Source: Diplosphaera chodatii
Taxonomy: Eukaryota; Chlorophyta; Trebouxiophyceae; Prasiolales; Stichococcaceae
Reading direction: 5' to 3'
Assembly (NCBI GenBank): GCA_032358165.1
Contig: JAALGY010000008.1
Coordinates: 1,240,001 to 1,304,000, forward strand
Length of the DNA: 64,000 bases
In this document: positions 46,329 through 58,801 of the stretch, piece after piece
Numbering within the stretch: position 1 is the stretch's first letter
Layout: each line of letters begins with the position of its first letter
Position numbers and translations under genes: made by a program
Notes under the pieces: model-generated
The model's database searches: none
Told to the model about the DNA's origin: nothing
What the model saw: the letters and a program-made list of their open reading frames with translations, nothing else

Positions 46329-46839
46329 GTCAGATGTCTACAAGAACCTTTTGATGCTCTTGCATGCACAATTGACGACAATGTGTGCCTGGATCACACC
46401 CGAGCCCGCAATCAAACCCAAGGGGCATAACACGAGGGGCTCACAGAAGCCAGAAGGCTCATTGCAGCCAGCAATGCTTGGTTCGTATCCGCGTGCACTG
46501 CTCATGCTGTTCAGGTCAAGCAGGTAGGAAGAGAGCAGAAAGTCAATGCAAGCGATTGCACCTTATCGCTGGATTGATCCTGCCTGCAGCGGTTGTGTGC
46601 TTGCTGCAACCAAGTATCGGCAAAACTTTGGAGGCCATTATTCACGGATTCACTGGATCCTGGTGGTGAGTGCTGATGTGCTCGCAAGAGCAGCCCTTAC
46701 GCTGGGTTGACATCGATAAGTGTCTGTCAGGCCGTTGATCGTCAGCCAGTGCCACTATCGCAGCGGATCCTGGAGCTTGTATTACAGGTGACACATACGT
46801 GCTATCAACTTCGATATACCATCAGACAGGTATGAACAT
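46329..46839. promoter_or_regulatory. Divergent promoter region, methyltransferase / NAGLU
   Basis: 511 bp between divergent ATGs at 46328 (minus) and 46840 (plus); no recognisable element. Confidence 0.45.
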
Positions 46840-49800
46840 ATGCTGATGTTCGCTGCCCTGCTGCAGAGTGTATGTTTAGGCACACATCACATTTCTAGAA
46901 ACCAGGGGTATCCCGGTGTCGTGAAGCAGCCAGATGCAAGCAGGTCTGGTCGTGTGCATTGCAGCATGGAAGCCAAACCCAACACGGATCTGGCGCTGAG
47001 TCTGCCATCCGACAATGCTGCCGCGTCGTTGGTGCTGCCTGGAGATGATGAGCCGTCGCTCAAAACCTTCAGCCTGGACTCGTATGCAGAGGACGAAGCG
47101 CAGCACGCCAGGTACGCATGTGCTACGTGCGTTGACCGCAACATTGCCACGGGCGACAAAGTGTATGTCGCATCACCACTTGATGCACAGCTGTTGCTTG
47201 ATGCACGTTCGCCAATGCTGCAGGCTGATTGCAGAGCGGCTGGAAGCAGATGAGCAGACAGCGGAGGTACGCGGCCTGCTGTGGAGGCTGCTGCCACCTG
47301 CAGATGCTGCCAAGTTCTGCTTGCGGGTGGATGATGGCCCGGCCGACAGCGATGTGTCCAGCGGCGACAATGCTGGCAGCAGCGATGGGCAGCAGTCTGC
47401 AGCATCATTTGAGGCGCGCTCAGACGGAAAGCGAGTGCACGTGCGGGGCACCACTGGCGTGGAGGTGGCAGCTGGGATTCTGCACTTCCTGAAGTACAGG
47501 TACCGCTTTTGTGAAGCACTGATGCCCTGTGCCGGTGTGGCATTTTGCTGCGCATGCGAGGCGGCCGCGTGTGCTGCCGGCTCCGGCTGGGCAGCTGTAG
47601 ACGTATCCATCATCCTGTGCAGCATGGAGATGTAACAGGAATGTTGCGACACATGGCAGGTGCAACAGCTCGATAAGCTGGGAATGGACGGGGGGCAATC
47701 ACATTGAGGAGGAGTGCCTCTCTGATGCGGCGCTTGAGGCAGCGGCGGCAGCAGGGCCTGTGACAGGATCCCGTCCTGTGCCCTGGTGCAGCGTGCAGAG
47801 CGTCGTCTGTACACCAGCCTTGCCTCATGCTGCTCATGTATACAAGCTACTCGTGTGCTGTTAGCAGCATGATCATATCATGCTGCATGTTTGCAGGAGC
47901 TACTACCAGAATGTCGTCACCAGCAGCTACAGCTATGCCTGGTGCGTGGTCACTCTACAACCTGTCAGTCCACCTGCTCAGTGGCTCATTGCCGTCAAGC
48001 TGCTGACCCTGTGCCGGGCCTCCAGGTGGGACTGGGAGCGGTGGGAACGGGAGATTGATTGGATGGCACTCAACGGCATCAACTTGCCTCTGGCATTCAC
48101 AGGTCAGCCGCATCGGCAGCTTCCTGAGTCTGACAAACACCTGCTGCGCTGACTCAACTGAGCTGCACAGTCATCAGTATGGAGAGGAGCACAGCGGTTG
48201 GCACACAGAGGGACAAATGTCACCAGTTGGGATGGGCGGCTGGTCACATGCACCGCAGGGCAGGAGGCGGTCTGGATGAAGGTGCTGCCGAGGTGGGGCG
48301 TCAGCCAGGAGGAGCTGCAGCAGCACTTTGGTGGGCCCGCCTTCCTGGCCTGGCAGCGGATGGGCAACATCCACAGCTACGCCGGCCCGCTGCCAATGTC
48401 CTGGATTGAGGACCAAGCTGGTGCGGCTGGTGGCCCGTTGGCTCGGCTGGGTACACCCACCAGTCCGGTGCTGCCATGTGTACCGCGTGTCGTGGATCAG
48501 ATGCAGGACTAGGCTGCATGTCAACCGGCTCGCTGATGTTGCAAGCTATGCCGACTGCTGTCTCACGATTGAACGTCGGTGGCGCAGAGCTGCAGCGCAG
48601 GATCGTGGGGCGCATGCGTCGGCTAGGCATGACGCCAGTGTTCCCTGCCTTTGCTGGGCTTGTGCCAGATGCCCTGGTGGCCCGATACCCACAGGTTTGA
48701 AATGCTTCGCAATGACGGATGAACACCCTTGGCTATGCTGTGCGGTACAGGCCAGCTGACGCAGGTGTGCTTCAAATGCTGCACTGATCGCTGCACGCTG
48801 TCTCCTGTGCAGGCACGGTATAGGCGCCTGGGCCCATGGGCAGGCTTTCCAGAAGGGCTGACGAGCACATACATGTTGGACCCTTCAGATCCACTCTTCA
48901 CAGACATTGGCGCAGCATTTGTACAGGTTCGTGTGTGGAGCATATGGGAATGACGACTGATATCGGGCAGTGCCATCTGGTCGGCATCCCAAGGAAGGAT
49001 TGCTGGCTGGTGCAACAACATGTTGCTCCACACGCTGTGCGCAGGAGTTGCGGGCAGAGTACGGCTCGGATCCAGTGGGCTTTTATGCCACGGATGCTTT
49101 CAACGAGAATGTGCCGCCTAGTGACGACCCCGATTTTTTGCGGGCGTCCTCCGCTGCAGTCTTTGGGGTGCGCAGCCAGGCAGTGGACAACAGCAAGCCA
49201 GCATTATTGATAATCAGTCAGGCTTAATCGCTGCGCCAAATGCACGCTGCCCAAGGCATCCTGAAGGCATTGCGTGTCAAATGCACTGAATTCGTTGAGG
49301 GGCAGTGTTCATGCAATGTGCAGGCGATGGAGGCAGGGGACCCAACTGCAAGGTGGATCATGCAGGCTTGGTTGTTCTTCAATGAGGGCTTCTTCTGGAA
49401 GCCGCCGCAAATACAGGTTGCCACTTGCCTGATTGCCCATCCTCACCCATGCAGCCAGTCGGTTGACATGCACGTCGTCCATGATGTAATTCCTTGCGTA
49501 CGCTATTGTGGACTGACACATGTCCTGGGTCCTGTTTCAGGGACTGCTGAGCGGCGTGCCCCGCGGGCGCTTGATCCTGCTGGACCTGTATGCCGAGGTC
49601 TTCCCCATTTGGCTACGGACAGCGTCTTTTTATGGCATCCCCTTCATTTGGTGCATGCTGCACAACTTCGGCGGCAACACAGGTGCAGGACGCAACACAA
49701 AAGCAGAGCTGCATATAGCATTGTGCTGACACTGCAGGTGCCATACATCGTTGTGAATCTGGTCCGTGCCATGAGCCTTGCGCAGGAGCAATGCTGTGAA

Positions 49801-52073
49801 CCCCTCAACCCGTGCGCAGGCATGTATGCGGCGCTCCCGCATGTGGTTGAGGGGTGGGCCACGGCCACAATGTGCAGCCCGCCCAGCAGCGTGGTGGGCA
49901 CCGGGCTGTGCATGGAGGGCATCGAGCAGAACCCGCTGGTGTACGACCTCATGGCAGAACTGGCCTTCAGGTGGCTTCGGGTGGCTTCGCAGGCTGATGA
50001 GGCTGTGCACGGAGCTAGTTTGATATTGTCGGCAGCGTGAGCGCACCGCCCAGTCCACCCTGGAGCGCGCTCTGCTGAGCCCTCCTGACCGTGCGCACAG
50101 GCACAGCCCACCGCAGCTGGAGCAGTGGGTGGAGCTGTACGCGCAGCGTCGCTATGGCGCCGACACGCCACCAGCAGTCGTGTGTGCGTGGCAGACGCTG
50201 GCAGCCACAGTGTACAGCTGCCTTGACGGCACCGTCGATCATGTACGCTTGCTTGTTACAGCAAGTGTGAGCATGTGCAGACCAGCCGGCGCTTGATGAG
50301 TCGAGAAAGACGCGCCACAGTTGGTGACACAAGGTTTTGCGCACATGCGCAGGTGTGCGACATCCCGGTGTCCCGGCCAGGCCTGGAAACGGGAGAGGTT
50401 GGACTGTGGGGCCTGCGTCCGCATTTGTGGTACGTTCAATCAAAGCACCTTTGTCTCATTGCATGGGTTTCAGGAAAACCCGGGCTCAAACACTCGTGTG
50501 TGGATGCATGCACCTCCTGACCCGTTTGCGACAACAATGCTGCAGGTATGACCCTGCAGCGGTGGCGGGTGCCTGGGGCCAGCTGCTGTCGGGTGCCGAC
50601 GTGCTCGTTGGCACGTCCACCTACCTCTACGACCTCGCTGATGTCGGCCGCCAGGTGCTGGTTCGTGATCAAGATGGCCCGACCTGAGCTGCATAGATCT
50701 CCTGCTGGGGTGGGTGGTACAACGGCCATGCAGCTGAGGCTGCTGCACTTTGCAAGTGCACATGGCTAGCCACAAGCCGTTGGACATTCAAAGGCCCCCC
50801 ATGCCCGGCAGGTGCTGACCAAGCTGGCGGGGGACATGTGGCTGGCGGCGGCGGCGGCGTACAAGGCGGGCGACGTGGCGGGGCTGCCGGAGCACGGCGG
50901 CCGCCTGCTGCAGCTGCTGCTGGACATGGACGAGCTGCTCGCCTCCGTGCCGTGCGCCCCCGCCCTGCAGCCCCTCGAACACATTCTTCCCAGCACCTCC
51001 ATGCTATAGCCAGACGGTCTGGCCGGGCTTGGCAATACCTGCCCAGCGCCGTGATCTGCCGGGACAGCAGCAGCCATTGTTGGACCCCGTGCCCTATCAT
51101 GCCATCTACTCGCACACCTGTCCTCGTGGTTGTCTCTCACAAAACTTCAGCTCATCATCTTTTGGTGCATGATGTCTGCAGAGGCTTCTTGTTGGGGCCG
51201 CGCATCGAGGCGGCCCGGGCCTGCGCCCACACGCCGGAGGAGCGCGCGCAGTATGAGTGGAACCTGCGCACGCAGGTGCGCACCGCTGCAGCATGCCTCT
51301 GCTGTTGCTGTTGCCGCGCTGAACTGCCATGCTTGCCCAGCCTGGTCAAGCAGCACCGCTGCTGCTCTGCCAGATCCCGCCTGTCACTTCGTTGCGTGAA
51401 CCTGTGTCGCATGTTGGCGCAGATCACGATCTGGGGGACCAGCGCCGACGGCGACAGCGAGGTCAATGATTACGCCAACAAGGAGTGGGCGGGCCTCATC
51501 TCTGGCTTCTACCACCCACGGTGCGACCTTGTTGGCACATGTACTGTCCACTTGTGCTGTCAGTCAGCTGTTGGCAAATGTACAGGGCACCCTGGTACAC
51601 TTTTCAACCATGCACCTGAGCGCGTTACTGATGTGTTCTGGAGCCCCTGAACGTCCGACAGTGCTGCGTCTGCACGGCAGGTGGGTCATGTGGCTGGAGC
51701 GGCTGCAGACAGACATGAAGGAGAGTCGCCCGTATGACGCTGAAGCGTGGCGGCGGCAGGTACAGGATGCCCCATTCACCACATCAGCACTCATATGTTG
51801 ACCTGCCACATGCGGGTCCAGCAGTTCCAAGCTGTTGAGGTGATCATGGCTGCAGGAGATGTGCGCTGGATGCAAGCAAGGGGCTGGTTTTCAAAGACAC
51901 TCATAGCGGGCTTGATGTGTGCACAGGTGCTGGACTTCACGCTGCAGTGGGCGCGTGGGACAGAGACCCACCCCACAAAGCCGCGCGGCAGCACGGTGGA
52001 CATCTGCCGCCGCTTGCATGCCCTGTACCGCCCCATGGTGTCGCCCATGCTGGACGCCAACATGGAGGAGTAG
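46840..52073 (+). CDS. NAGLU: Alpha-N-acetylglucosaminidase, GH89 family
   Basis: GH89 enzymes remove terminal alpha-linked GlcNAc in lysosome/vacuole; the plant homologue is CYL1. Twenty exons close to 833 residues: 46840-47111, 47224-47499, 47660-47713, 47897-47941, 48026-48102, 48259-48420, 48588-48694, 48813-48926, 49045-49167, 49324-49416, 49541-49682, 49820-49970, 50101-50242, 50353-50429, 50546-50654, 50812-50951, 51182-51275, 51423-51520, 51681-51759, 51927-52073. A short signal-like leader ([14 protein letters not shown]) precedes the small N-terminal domain. The barrel contains [58 protein letters not shown] (one catalytic Glu, in FNEN) and [35 protein letters not shown] carries the second catalytic Glu. 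The helical C-terminal domain has [20 protein letters not shown] and [18 protein letters not shown]. The end of exon 3 (GA/GTGCCT) is the least certain junction. All key residues are present. Confidence 0.95.
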
Positions 52074-52648
52074 CTGCGGTCCCCACCCAGGCCGCGCATT
52101 CTGGTGGCGCCCAAACCACCCGCAGCAAGCCGCTGACGCGACGGTATTCTGAGGGGCCGTAAAGTGCAGCAGCCAGCACCTGGGTACGCATACTGTGGTG
52201 GTCGGCTGGTGACACGTGTGGGTGCTGCTCTCGCTGTCTTCAGCAACGCCACCTGCAGCATCCGGAGCAGCTGCCCATTCTGGCTGAGCCTATGCCAACT
52301 GTCAAACACATCGGCTCGCTTGGGCAATGTGTTTGGCTGTGGCTGTCGGCCATGCTTGTACGACGGATCGAATCAGCGGGTATTGGCCTGGCTCATGATC
52401 TGGGGAGGGATGTTGACAGCTTCCCTCTCGGGATTCGTGGGCAGGCCAATATGGCGCACCCCGTTTCAGGGGCGAGATACCGTTGCCACGCAGACTGGAC
52501 TTCAGTGCATTCCACATGTTCAGCACCGGCCGCTGTAAGCACAGCTTGTGGTACACTACATCATCCAATGGTTGTAAAGGAAGGACATCCCTGCCCACTT
52601 TCTCAGGGGTCTTGATGTCCAGCTCCCCTTAGTCCATGCCAAGCCGCG
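52074..52648. other. Intergenic between convergent NAGLU and FdC2
   Basis: 575 bp between two convergent stops. A TGTAAAG at about 52573 is a possible plus-strand poly(A) signal, rather far from NAGLU. No gene seen. Confidence 0.4.
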
Positions 52649-54724
52649 TCATTCGTCCATGTCTGCATGCACATCATCACCTAGATGACGACTGCTTCAC
52701 GACCTCAGGTTACGTGTTGCATGTTTGCCGCCGCTGTATCAAGGCATCTGTGGGACATCTTGAACAGCAGTGCATCGTACCTGCTATCTCGAGGGCGTAA
52801 TCATCACGCAGCACATTACGCCTGTCGTTAGGGTCAAGTGCCTGTGCCGCAAATGCTTCGCCGAACTGCTTGTCGTATATCTCATCCTCCTGCACCAAAC
52901 AATATCAAGCGTAGTTGAAAACTTGCTCATTGACTTGCGCATTGCTGTTTCGAATGTCCACCAGCCGAGTCAGCAAAGCTGACTCTGGATGTTTTGGACA
53001 CCGCAGCACCTCCTGGTACAGGTTGACAACGAGACAAGCAGGCATGAGGTGCCGGTGCCGGCGCCCACCTCGATGCACTGCAGAACGGCGTCGGAGCGTG
53101 GAAAGGAAGTGCACATCAGCGCGTAGCCCTGTTCCCGCAGCCCACGCGAGATGCCCAGCGCCTGCGGCTGGTGCACCTCCCCCGACAGCACCTGGGCGCA
53201 CAGCCACACTCGTGGGGCGCGTGCAGGGCATGGGACCGGGGCGCATGTGGAGGCGGGGTGCGTGGCGCATCCTGCGCTGCAGGGTGTGCCGTGGAGCTGG
53301 CGGCCGCGCGCACCTTCACGGCGCAGGCGGTGCAGCAGCCCATGCGGCAGGCCCACGGCAGCAGCAGGCCCTGCTCCTCCGCCTCAAAGAGTATGTACCT
53401 GCGCGTGCACAGCCAGCGCTGGCCTGAGCCAGCACCACGGGTGAGGCAGGCAATGCGAGCGTGACACCCATCCCCGTGCACCCCTGCCGCAGGCGTGCCA
53501 ACACCCCCCGCAGCAACGCCACTGCGCCGCCGCTGCAGGGCGTGCGAAGAGCGCGGTCACCTGTCCTCGGGCACCTCCACCTCCACCTCCTGCCCGGCCG
53601 CGGGGTTGTGGATGCGCACCGTGTGCGTCGCCACCGCCCCTCTGGAGGGGCCCTCCCCGGAGCCGTAGCCCGGCAGCTGGCCATTGTGGGTGTCCCTGCC
53701 GCCCTGTGTTGGTGCAACATACCAGCAGGTGATTCGCACCGCATACTGGCAATCAGGGTTCTGCTACCATTCCTACACGCTGTTGTACAGACGCTGACAG
53801 TAAAGGTGCTGTGAGAGATGCACATGTCTGCATCAAGGAGTTGCCCAGCATGCGACGCAGTCAGCACTGCGGAAGGGGCAGTCCATCATCAGTGTCAAGG
53901 CAAGGCTTGCCAGATGGTGCCAGTGGATGTGAACCAATCCATGACCGGCAGGACCCAGGGGGGGCTACGGGGCGCACCGTGAGGCGGGAGCCGGAGTTGA
54001 ACTCCTCCTCCACCCACAGGTCCACCGCGCCGTCCTGCTCGTAGCGCGCCCGCCACTCCTCCGTGCTCAGCGAGCTGATGCTGCGTGGCTGCTCGCCAGA
54101 GGGTGCCGCCTCATCGTCGCTGCAACACCACGAGGGCAGGACGGTTGCGTCCGTATGTGTGCCAGCAGGCAGCATACGACAGCAGCCGCCATCAAACATG
54201 GCAGCTTCTACACCCGGCAGCATGCCGTCATCGCTCACGACGCACCTGGCAAAGCGATCATGCTGGTCCTCTGCAAAGCTCAGCGCAATCGGGCCAAGCT
54301 CGCCAAAGCCGCCAGAACGGCCCGCGCCACTGGCGCCGTTGCTGCTGCCGGTCTCTTGCTGGCTGGCACCGTTGCGCTGGCCACTGCCTCGTCCCTCTCC
54401 CTGGTTCTGGCCGTCCCGGTCGGCTGCCGCCTGCACTTTGCCCACAGCGCCATGACGGCAACGCAGCACGCGGCGATGGCCAGCCTGCTGCAGGTGGTTG
54501 CTTAGCATGCATACCTGCTTGGTGTCGCTGCCGAACGTCATCCCTATGGGTCCAAGCTCCGCGAGGCCCCCTCGCTTGGCTCTAGGTTGTTGCTGCTGAC
54601 GCGGCGCCTGCTTTGCCGCGACAACTTTGGAAGACCCAGCACTTCGCCGTGGTGCTGCTTGCGCAGGGGTCAAGCGTACAGATGGTGATGCTTCCAATCC
54701 TACGTGTGTCCGCATGATATTCAT
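52649..54724 (-). CDS. Plastid 2Fe-2S ferredoxin, FdC2-like, with C-terminal extension
   Basis: FdC2 is a divergent plastid ferredoxin with a longer C-terminus than photosynthetic PetF. Eight exons (54515-54724, 54246-54430, 53978-54119, 53561-53703, 53314-53398, 53069-53191, 52781-52889, 52649-52662) close to 336 residues. The N-terminal leader (MNIMRTHVGLEASPSVRLTP) is transit-like. Exons 1 and 2 each end in the same motif, GGLAELGPIGMTFG and GGFGELGPIALSFA. The next conserved block is TEEWRARYEQDGAVDLWVEE. The ferredoxin domain begins HTVRIHNPAAGQEVEVEVPE. Cluster ligands are in LPWACRMGCCTACAVKV (C-x4-C-x2-C) and YALMCTSFP (fourth Cys). The FdC2-type extension is EEDEIYDKQFGEAFAAQ, then RDDYALEIA. 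The last exon would be a 14-bp micro-exon encoding DMDE; an alternative acceptor at about 52742 would give a longer tail ending TCNT. The first ATG could also be 9 bp downstream. Confidence 0.9.
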
Positions 54725-55375
54725 ATTTGTGATACCGATGCAACCTCGTTCAGCTGACACGATGTCTGTTACCAAGCTCCCACCGTGCAGCAGCTTGCCA
54801 GGGCAGAGAGATGGGGCCTGCACTTGATCGATTGCGAACGTTGCAGCGACGGTGCAAACTTATCAATAAGCGTTGCAGATCTACCGGTGGTTGATTGCCG
54901 GCTTGTGGCAGCTGCCTGCTCATTGCAACAGGATCTGGATGACGATCGACTGCAGGGGAGCGAATCTTGAAGGTGGCCCCATGTCTGATGTCTTCCCTGT
55001 CACCAGGAGCTGCTACTCACTCAAGCCAGCTGATTCGCCAGGAACACTGATTGCAGCAGGCTGCCAGTGAGCTGTGATTCCTGATGCTGCTCGCTCAGAA
55101 GATTGCGGCATCATCAGGCGTGAGGCTTAAGGCTGGAAGCAGACTGCGGTGGAAAATGTGCAGTCAAGTCAGTCACAGTTGGTAATCCACGGTATGCAGG
55201 TGTGTCAAAGATGCAGATCATGTGAGATTATTACATTTGCAGTGTGCACACTTGCCTGTGCCTGCAATATGGCTTGCTGGTAGTCTGCACAGAGAGGCAC
55301 AGGATGTCAATGCCGAGCGGCAAGGACCCTGCAATGCACGGTTCTTGATTGCAGATGAAACCTGCCAGGAATGCA
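54725..55375. other. Intergenic, FdC2 5' side / DDX51 3' side
   Basis: 651 bp between two minus-strand genes: FdC2 promoter and helicase 3' UTR. Nothing recognisable. Confidence 0.4.
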
Positions 55376-58352
55376 TCATGCACTACCTGACTGGACTGCC
55401 TCCATGTCTTCAGGCTTGACACTCAGGTCCTTCACAAACGTGTTGTCGACCTTGCGCAGCATCGCCTTGAAGTGTCGCATGTCCTGCAGGGGGGCAAGCA
55501 AGGGGCCTCGAGCGTTCAGCGGGCTGACATCGGGGACGCCATAACAATATGCCAGAGGGGTCGACTGCAACACGGGCACAGCAGTGCATGCATGCATGCA
55601 GCAGGGCCGGTGTTCGTGTCCCTTACCTCCTTGCGCACCAGCGTGACTGCGCAGCCGGCCTTGCCCGCGCGGGCCGTGCGCCCGCACCGGTGCACATACG
55701 TCTGCACCGGCAGTGGTGTCGCAGAAGTCAGGGTGACCAGCCTTACCCTGCCTTTGCCCTTGATACTGCTGTCTCGGGTCTAAAGTACCGCATGGCATGC
55801 AATACCTTGGCATACACAGGCGCGTCGTAGTTCACGACATTTGCGGCGTTCTCCACATCCATGCCCCGCGTCATTGCATCGGAGCACACCAGCACCTGCG
55901 CCACAGCATTCTTGCTATAAGGAGAAACAGATAGCCACAGACACTGGATTGCCCACATGCTGGTGTCGTCACACGCCCAGAGGGTGCGAACCCGTCACCT
56001 GGACTTGGCTGGTGCGGAATGCTGCCAGATGGGCGGCTCGCACAGCTGGGCTGACCATGCTCGAAAACTCCACGCAGCGGCCGGCCAGTGCACTTGTCGC
56101 ATTCAGGAACACGAACACCCTGCACATGCGCGCAAGCAACAATGGTTACATACAGGTGAAACCATTACCCTGCATCAGGCTTCAGATTGCATCTCAGCTG
56201 GAACCGTAGCAGGTGCACAGCTGCGCTCACGCACGTCCGACCGTACCACACTTCACAACACATAGGGCAGCTTGGCGGCCTTCCACCTGTGGGCGGTCTC
56301 GATGGAGGCAGCAAACACCAGGGTCTGCTGCCCGGCCAGACGTCGCGCAAGCAGCGTCAGCAGCACCAGCGGCTTTTGCGCATCCTTGCACAGCAGCTTG
56401 TGCTCCCGCAGCTGCCGCGGCAAGGAGTACCTGCATGCGGATGACGTTGCATGGCTACACATCACATGGCCTCACTTCAACGCTGTGACTAGTGCTTGAA
56501 TGTGGCAGCTGGCAACAGCGAGCCACCGCTGTACCTGGGAGTGATGACTGTGAGTCACCTGTGGTCAGTGGCGCTGACGGCGATGTAGCGTGGGCAGTAG
56601 AGCGCGAGGCGCTCCAGCTTGGAGGGGTCGCGCGTCAGCGTCGCTGATGCAACCACCTTGACGACCCGCCGCTGCCAGCCTGCAGCGCACAGCAGCAGCG
56701 TGCCGCTGTTCCTGGCTCCACGTCAGATGACTTGCATAGCCTGACCCGCCACAAAGGCAGCGGAGAATTGCCGCAGCAACCCACGGATGTTGCCGACAAA
56801 CCACGTATAGTGTCGGTGTGCAAGGATATCGAAGGAGAGCCTCACCTGCACCAGCCGCTGCGCTGGGCCTGCGAGCGACGGCGGCCAGCACCTGCGGCAG
56901 CCAGTCCTGGTACGCCTGCCGCAGCAGCCGGTCCGCCTCGTCCACAATCTGTCGACACGAAGCGCCATGCGAGTCGTCACATGTGCAGCAGACGAGGCCA
57001 GTGCGCAGGGAGGCAGGTGACGCTCTGCTGGTGGGACCTCCGCAAAGTCAGGGCAAACCGCTGCAGGCGTTCGGGACACACCAGGAACTCGAGGTCGGCC
57101 AGGCGGAAGCCGGGGGTGCCCTGCAGGTGCGCGACCAGGCGCCCCGGCGTCGCGACAACGATGTCCGCACCGCTGCCGCTGCTGCTGGAGGACAGCTCGG
57201 CTCCCATGTCACCATCCAGGTTCGGCACCAGCGCTGAGGCCTCGATGGCCTGCAGACAATGCCTCCGCCATTGTCTAAGTGCGATGCATCTGCACCGCCA
57301 AACCATGCAATTCTGCCATGCTGCGAGTCAGTGCACACGTCGCTGTGAGCCGCCCAGCACACCTGGGATGCCTTGCCGGCAATGAGCACCGTGCGCAGCC
57401 CTGCAGCGGGGCACAGCAGCGCAAACACCTGAAACACCTGCAAGGTAGACTTTATCAAGTGGGCATAGTGTCGGCTGCAGTTGTGTGTTGCATTGTTGCC
57501 GCTATCAAAAGTAGCCCTGCAACGCATGCTCGTCGTGTTGTGCCCACCTGCAATGCCAGGTCTCGCGTCGGCAGCACTGCAAGCGCGCGAACTGCTGAGC
57601 TTTGGCGCCTATGCTCACAACCAACGTGATTTATGATGGCGCAGGCCGGGGACCCTGATCATATCACTGCGGCCGTGACCACCTGCTGATGCTATTGGCA
57701 GAACTGCAACGTTGCGCACCCTGTGAGCGCTGAGAGCACAGGCAGCGCGTATGCCAGTGTCTTGCCAGAGCCGGTGGGTGCACTTATGCACAGATCGTGC
57801 GCCTGGCTGTGACCGCCTGCCAGCTGGCGCCATGTTGCCGCTTGCACTGGAAACAGCTGTGCAAAGCCAGCTGCCATGGCACAAGCGCACTGTCAAAGCA
57901 TAGGCGATTGCAGCACACCGTGTTGCTCACGCATGGGCACAGCGGGTATGCTGTGCATGTGATGAGGGCATACCAGCTTCAAGCGCTGTGCAGAGCTGCG
58001 GATGCAGGCCCTTGACCTCTGTTATTGGCACCGAGGCGCCGCCCCCAACTTCGATCGGCACGCACATCCACGGCAATGTCGGTGCACTCCTGGCAACTGC
58101 ATCGGGCTGTGCTTGTGCGTTCTGCTGAGGCCGATGGCCGTCGTGCTCAAGCGGCTGCTGCTGACTGCCGTCTGCTGTCGCAATATCGACGGCCATGCGC
58201 TGGCTGCTCTGTTGTATATGGGCGCCGTCCGCGTCGCTGTCGCTGCTGCTGGACTCCGAGGCATCGCCATCTCTGATCTCAACAGGCACTATGAGCCCTT
58301 CGGAATCGTATGACGATGCGCTCGCTGAGCGTTCAAGTTGTTTGCGTTTCAT
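55376..58352 (-). CDS. DEAD-box RNA helicase, DDX51/Dbp6-like (plant RH1 group)
   Basis: DDX51/Dbp6 helicases act in nucleolar 60S ribosome assembly. Twelve exons (57974-58352, 57720-57870, 57548-57599, 57363-57437, 57082-57249, 56846-56948, 56559-56679, 56287-56430, 55999-56119, 55806-55895, 55627-55701, 55376-55483) close to 528 residues. The N-terminus MKRKQLERSASASSYDSEGL is acidic/Ser-rich. Helicase motifs in order: Q motif GFAQLFPVQAATW, motif I APTGSGKTLAYALP, Ia VLPTRDLALQ, Ib ATPGRLVAHL, II VDEADRLL (DEAD), III ASATLT, IV QTLVFAASIE, V VCSDAMTRGMDVENA, VI YVHRCGRTARAG. All ATPase and RNA-contact motifs are intact. The phrasing FPVQ, SAPTGSGKT and SDAMTRGMD together point to DDX51 rather than other DEAD-box groups. 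The tail (VDNTFVKDLSVKPEDMEAVQ) also fits. One acceptor (AAG at 57600) is unusual but required by phase. Confidence 0.92.
55585..55600. repeat. (TGCA)4 tract
   Basis: Sixteen bases of alternating TGCA, self-complementary along its length, inside an intron of the DDX51-like gene. Confidence 0.7.
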
Positions 58353-58801
58353 GCTGCGGAGTCAACTGCCGCTGCGGTGAGCCAGGCCATGCTACCAGGT
58401 AAGCTTGCTTGTGACTCAGCCGCAGAGCCCAGACCCAGTCGCACGCGCTGGTTGTTTTCGCTGTAAGGCAGAACTGAGTAATGTGGCTTTGATATGCCGA
58501 ATTGGCGACCTGGTTCAGGTTGAGTATGAAGCAAATGCGCATGTTGGCGGCGGTACTCTGCGGTACCATCTCTCGGGTGCGTGCGCGGGAAACTCCATTC
58601 AGACACTTCAATGCTTGAGGCGAAGAGCGGTCAATGTCATGTCGGACATGCTAGTTTACAGTGCTAGACTCCTTTCTGACTCTCCGCACCCACATCAATG
58701 TATTCAAGGTGCGGCAGGCATTGCAATCGCTGTGCAGCCTGCTGATGATCACAATTGGATCAGGTGGTACGTTCGTCGATAGCTGCGTACATTTACACGC
58801 C
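58353..58801. other. Intergenic, DDX51 5' side / MiaB 3' side
   Basis: 449 bp between two minus-strand genes. DDX51 promoter plus MiaB-like 3' UTR; no other feature seen. Confidence 0.4.
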
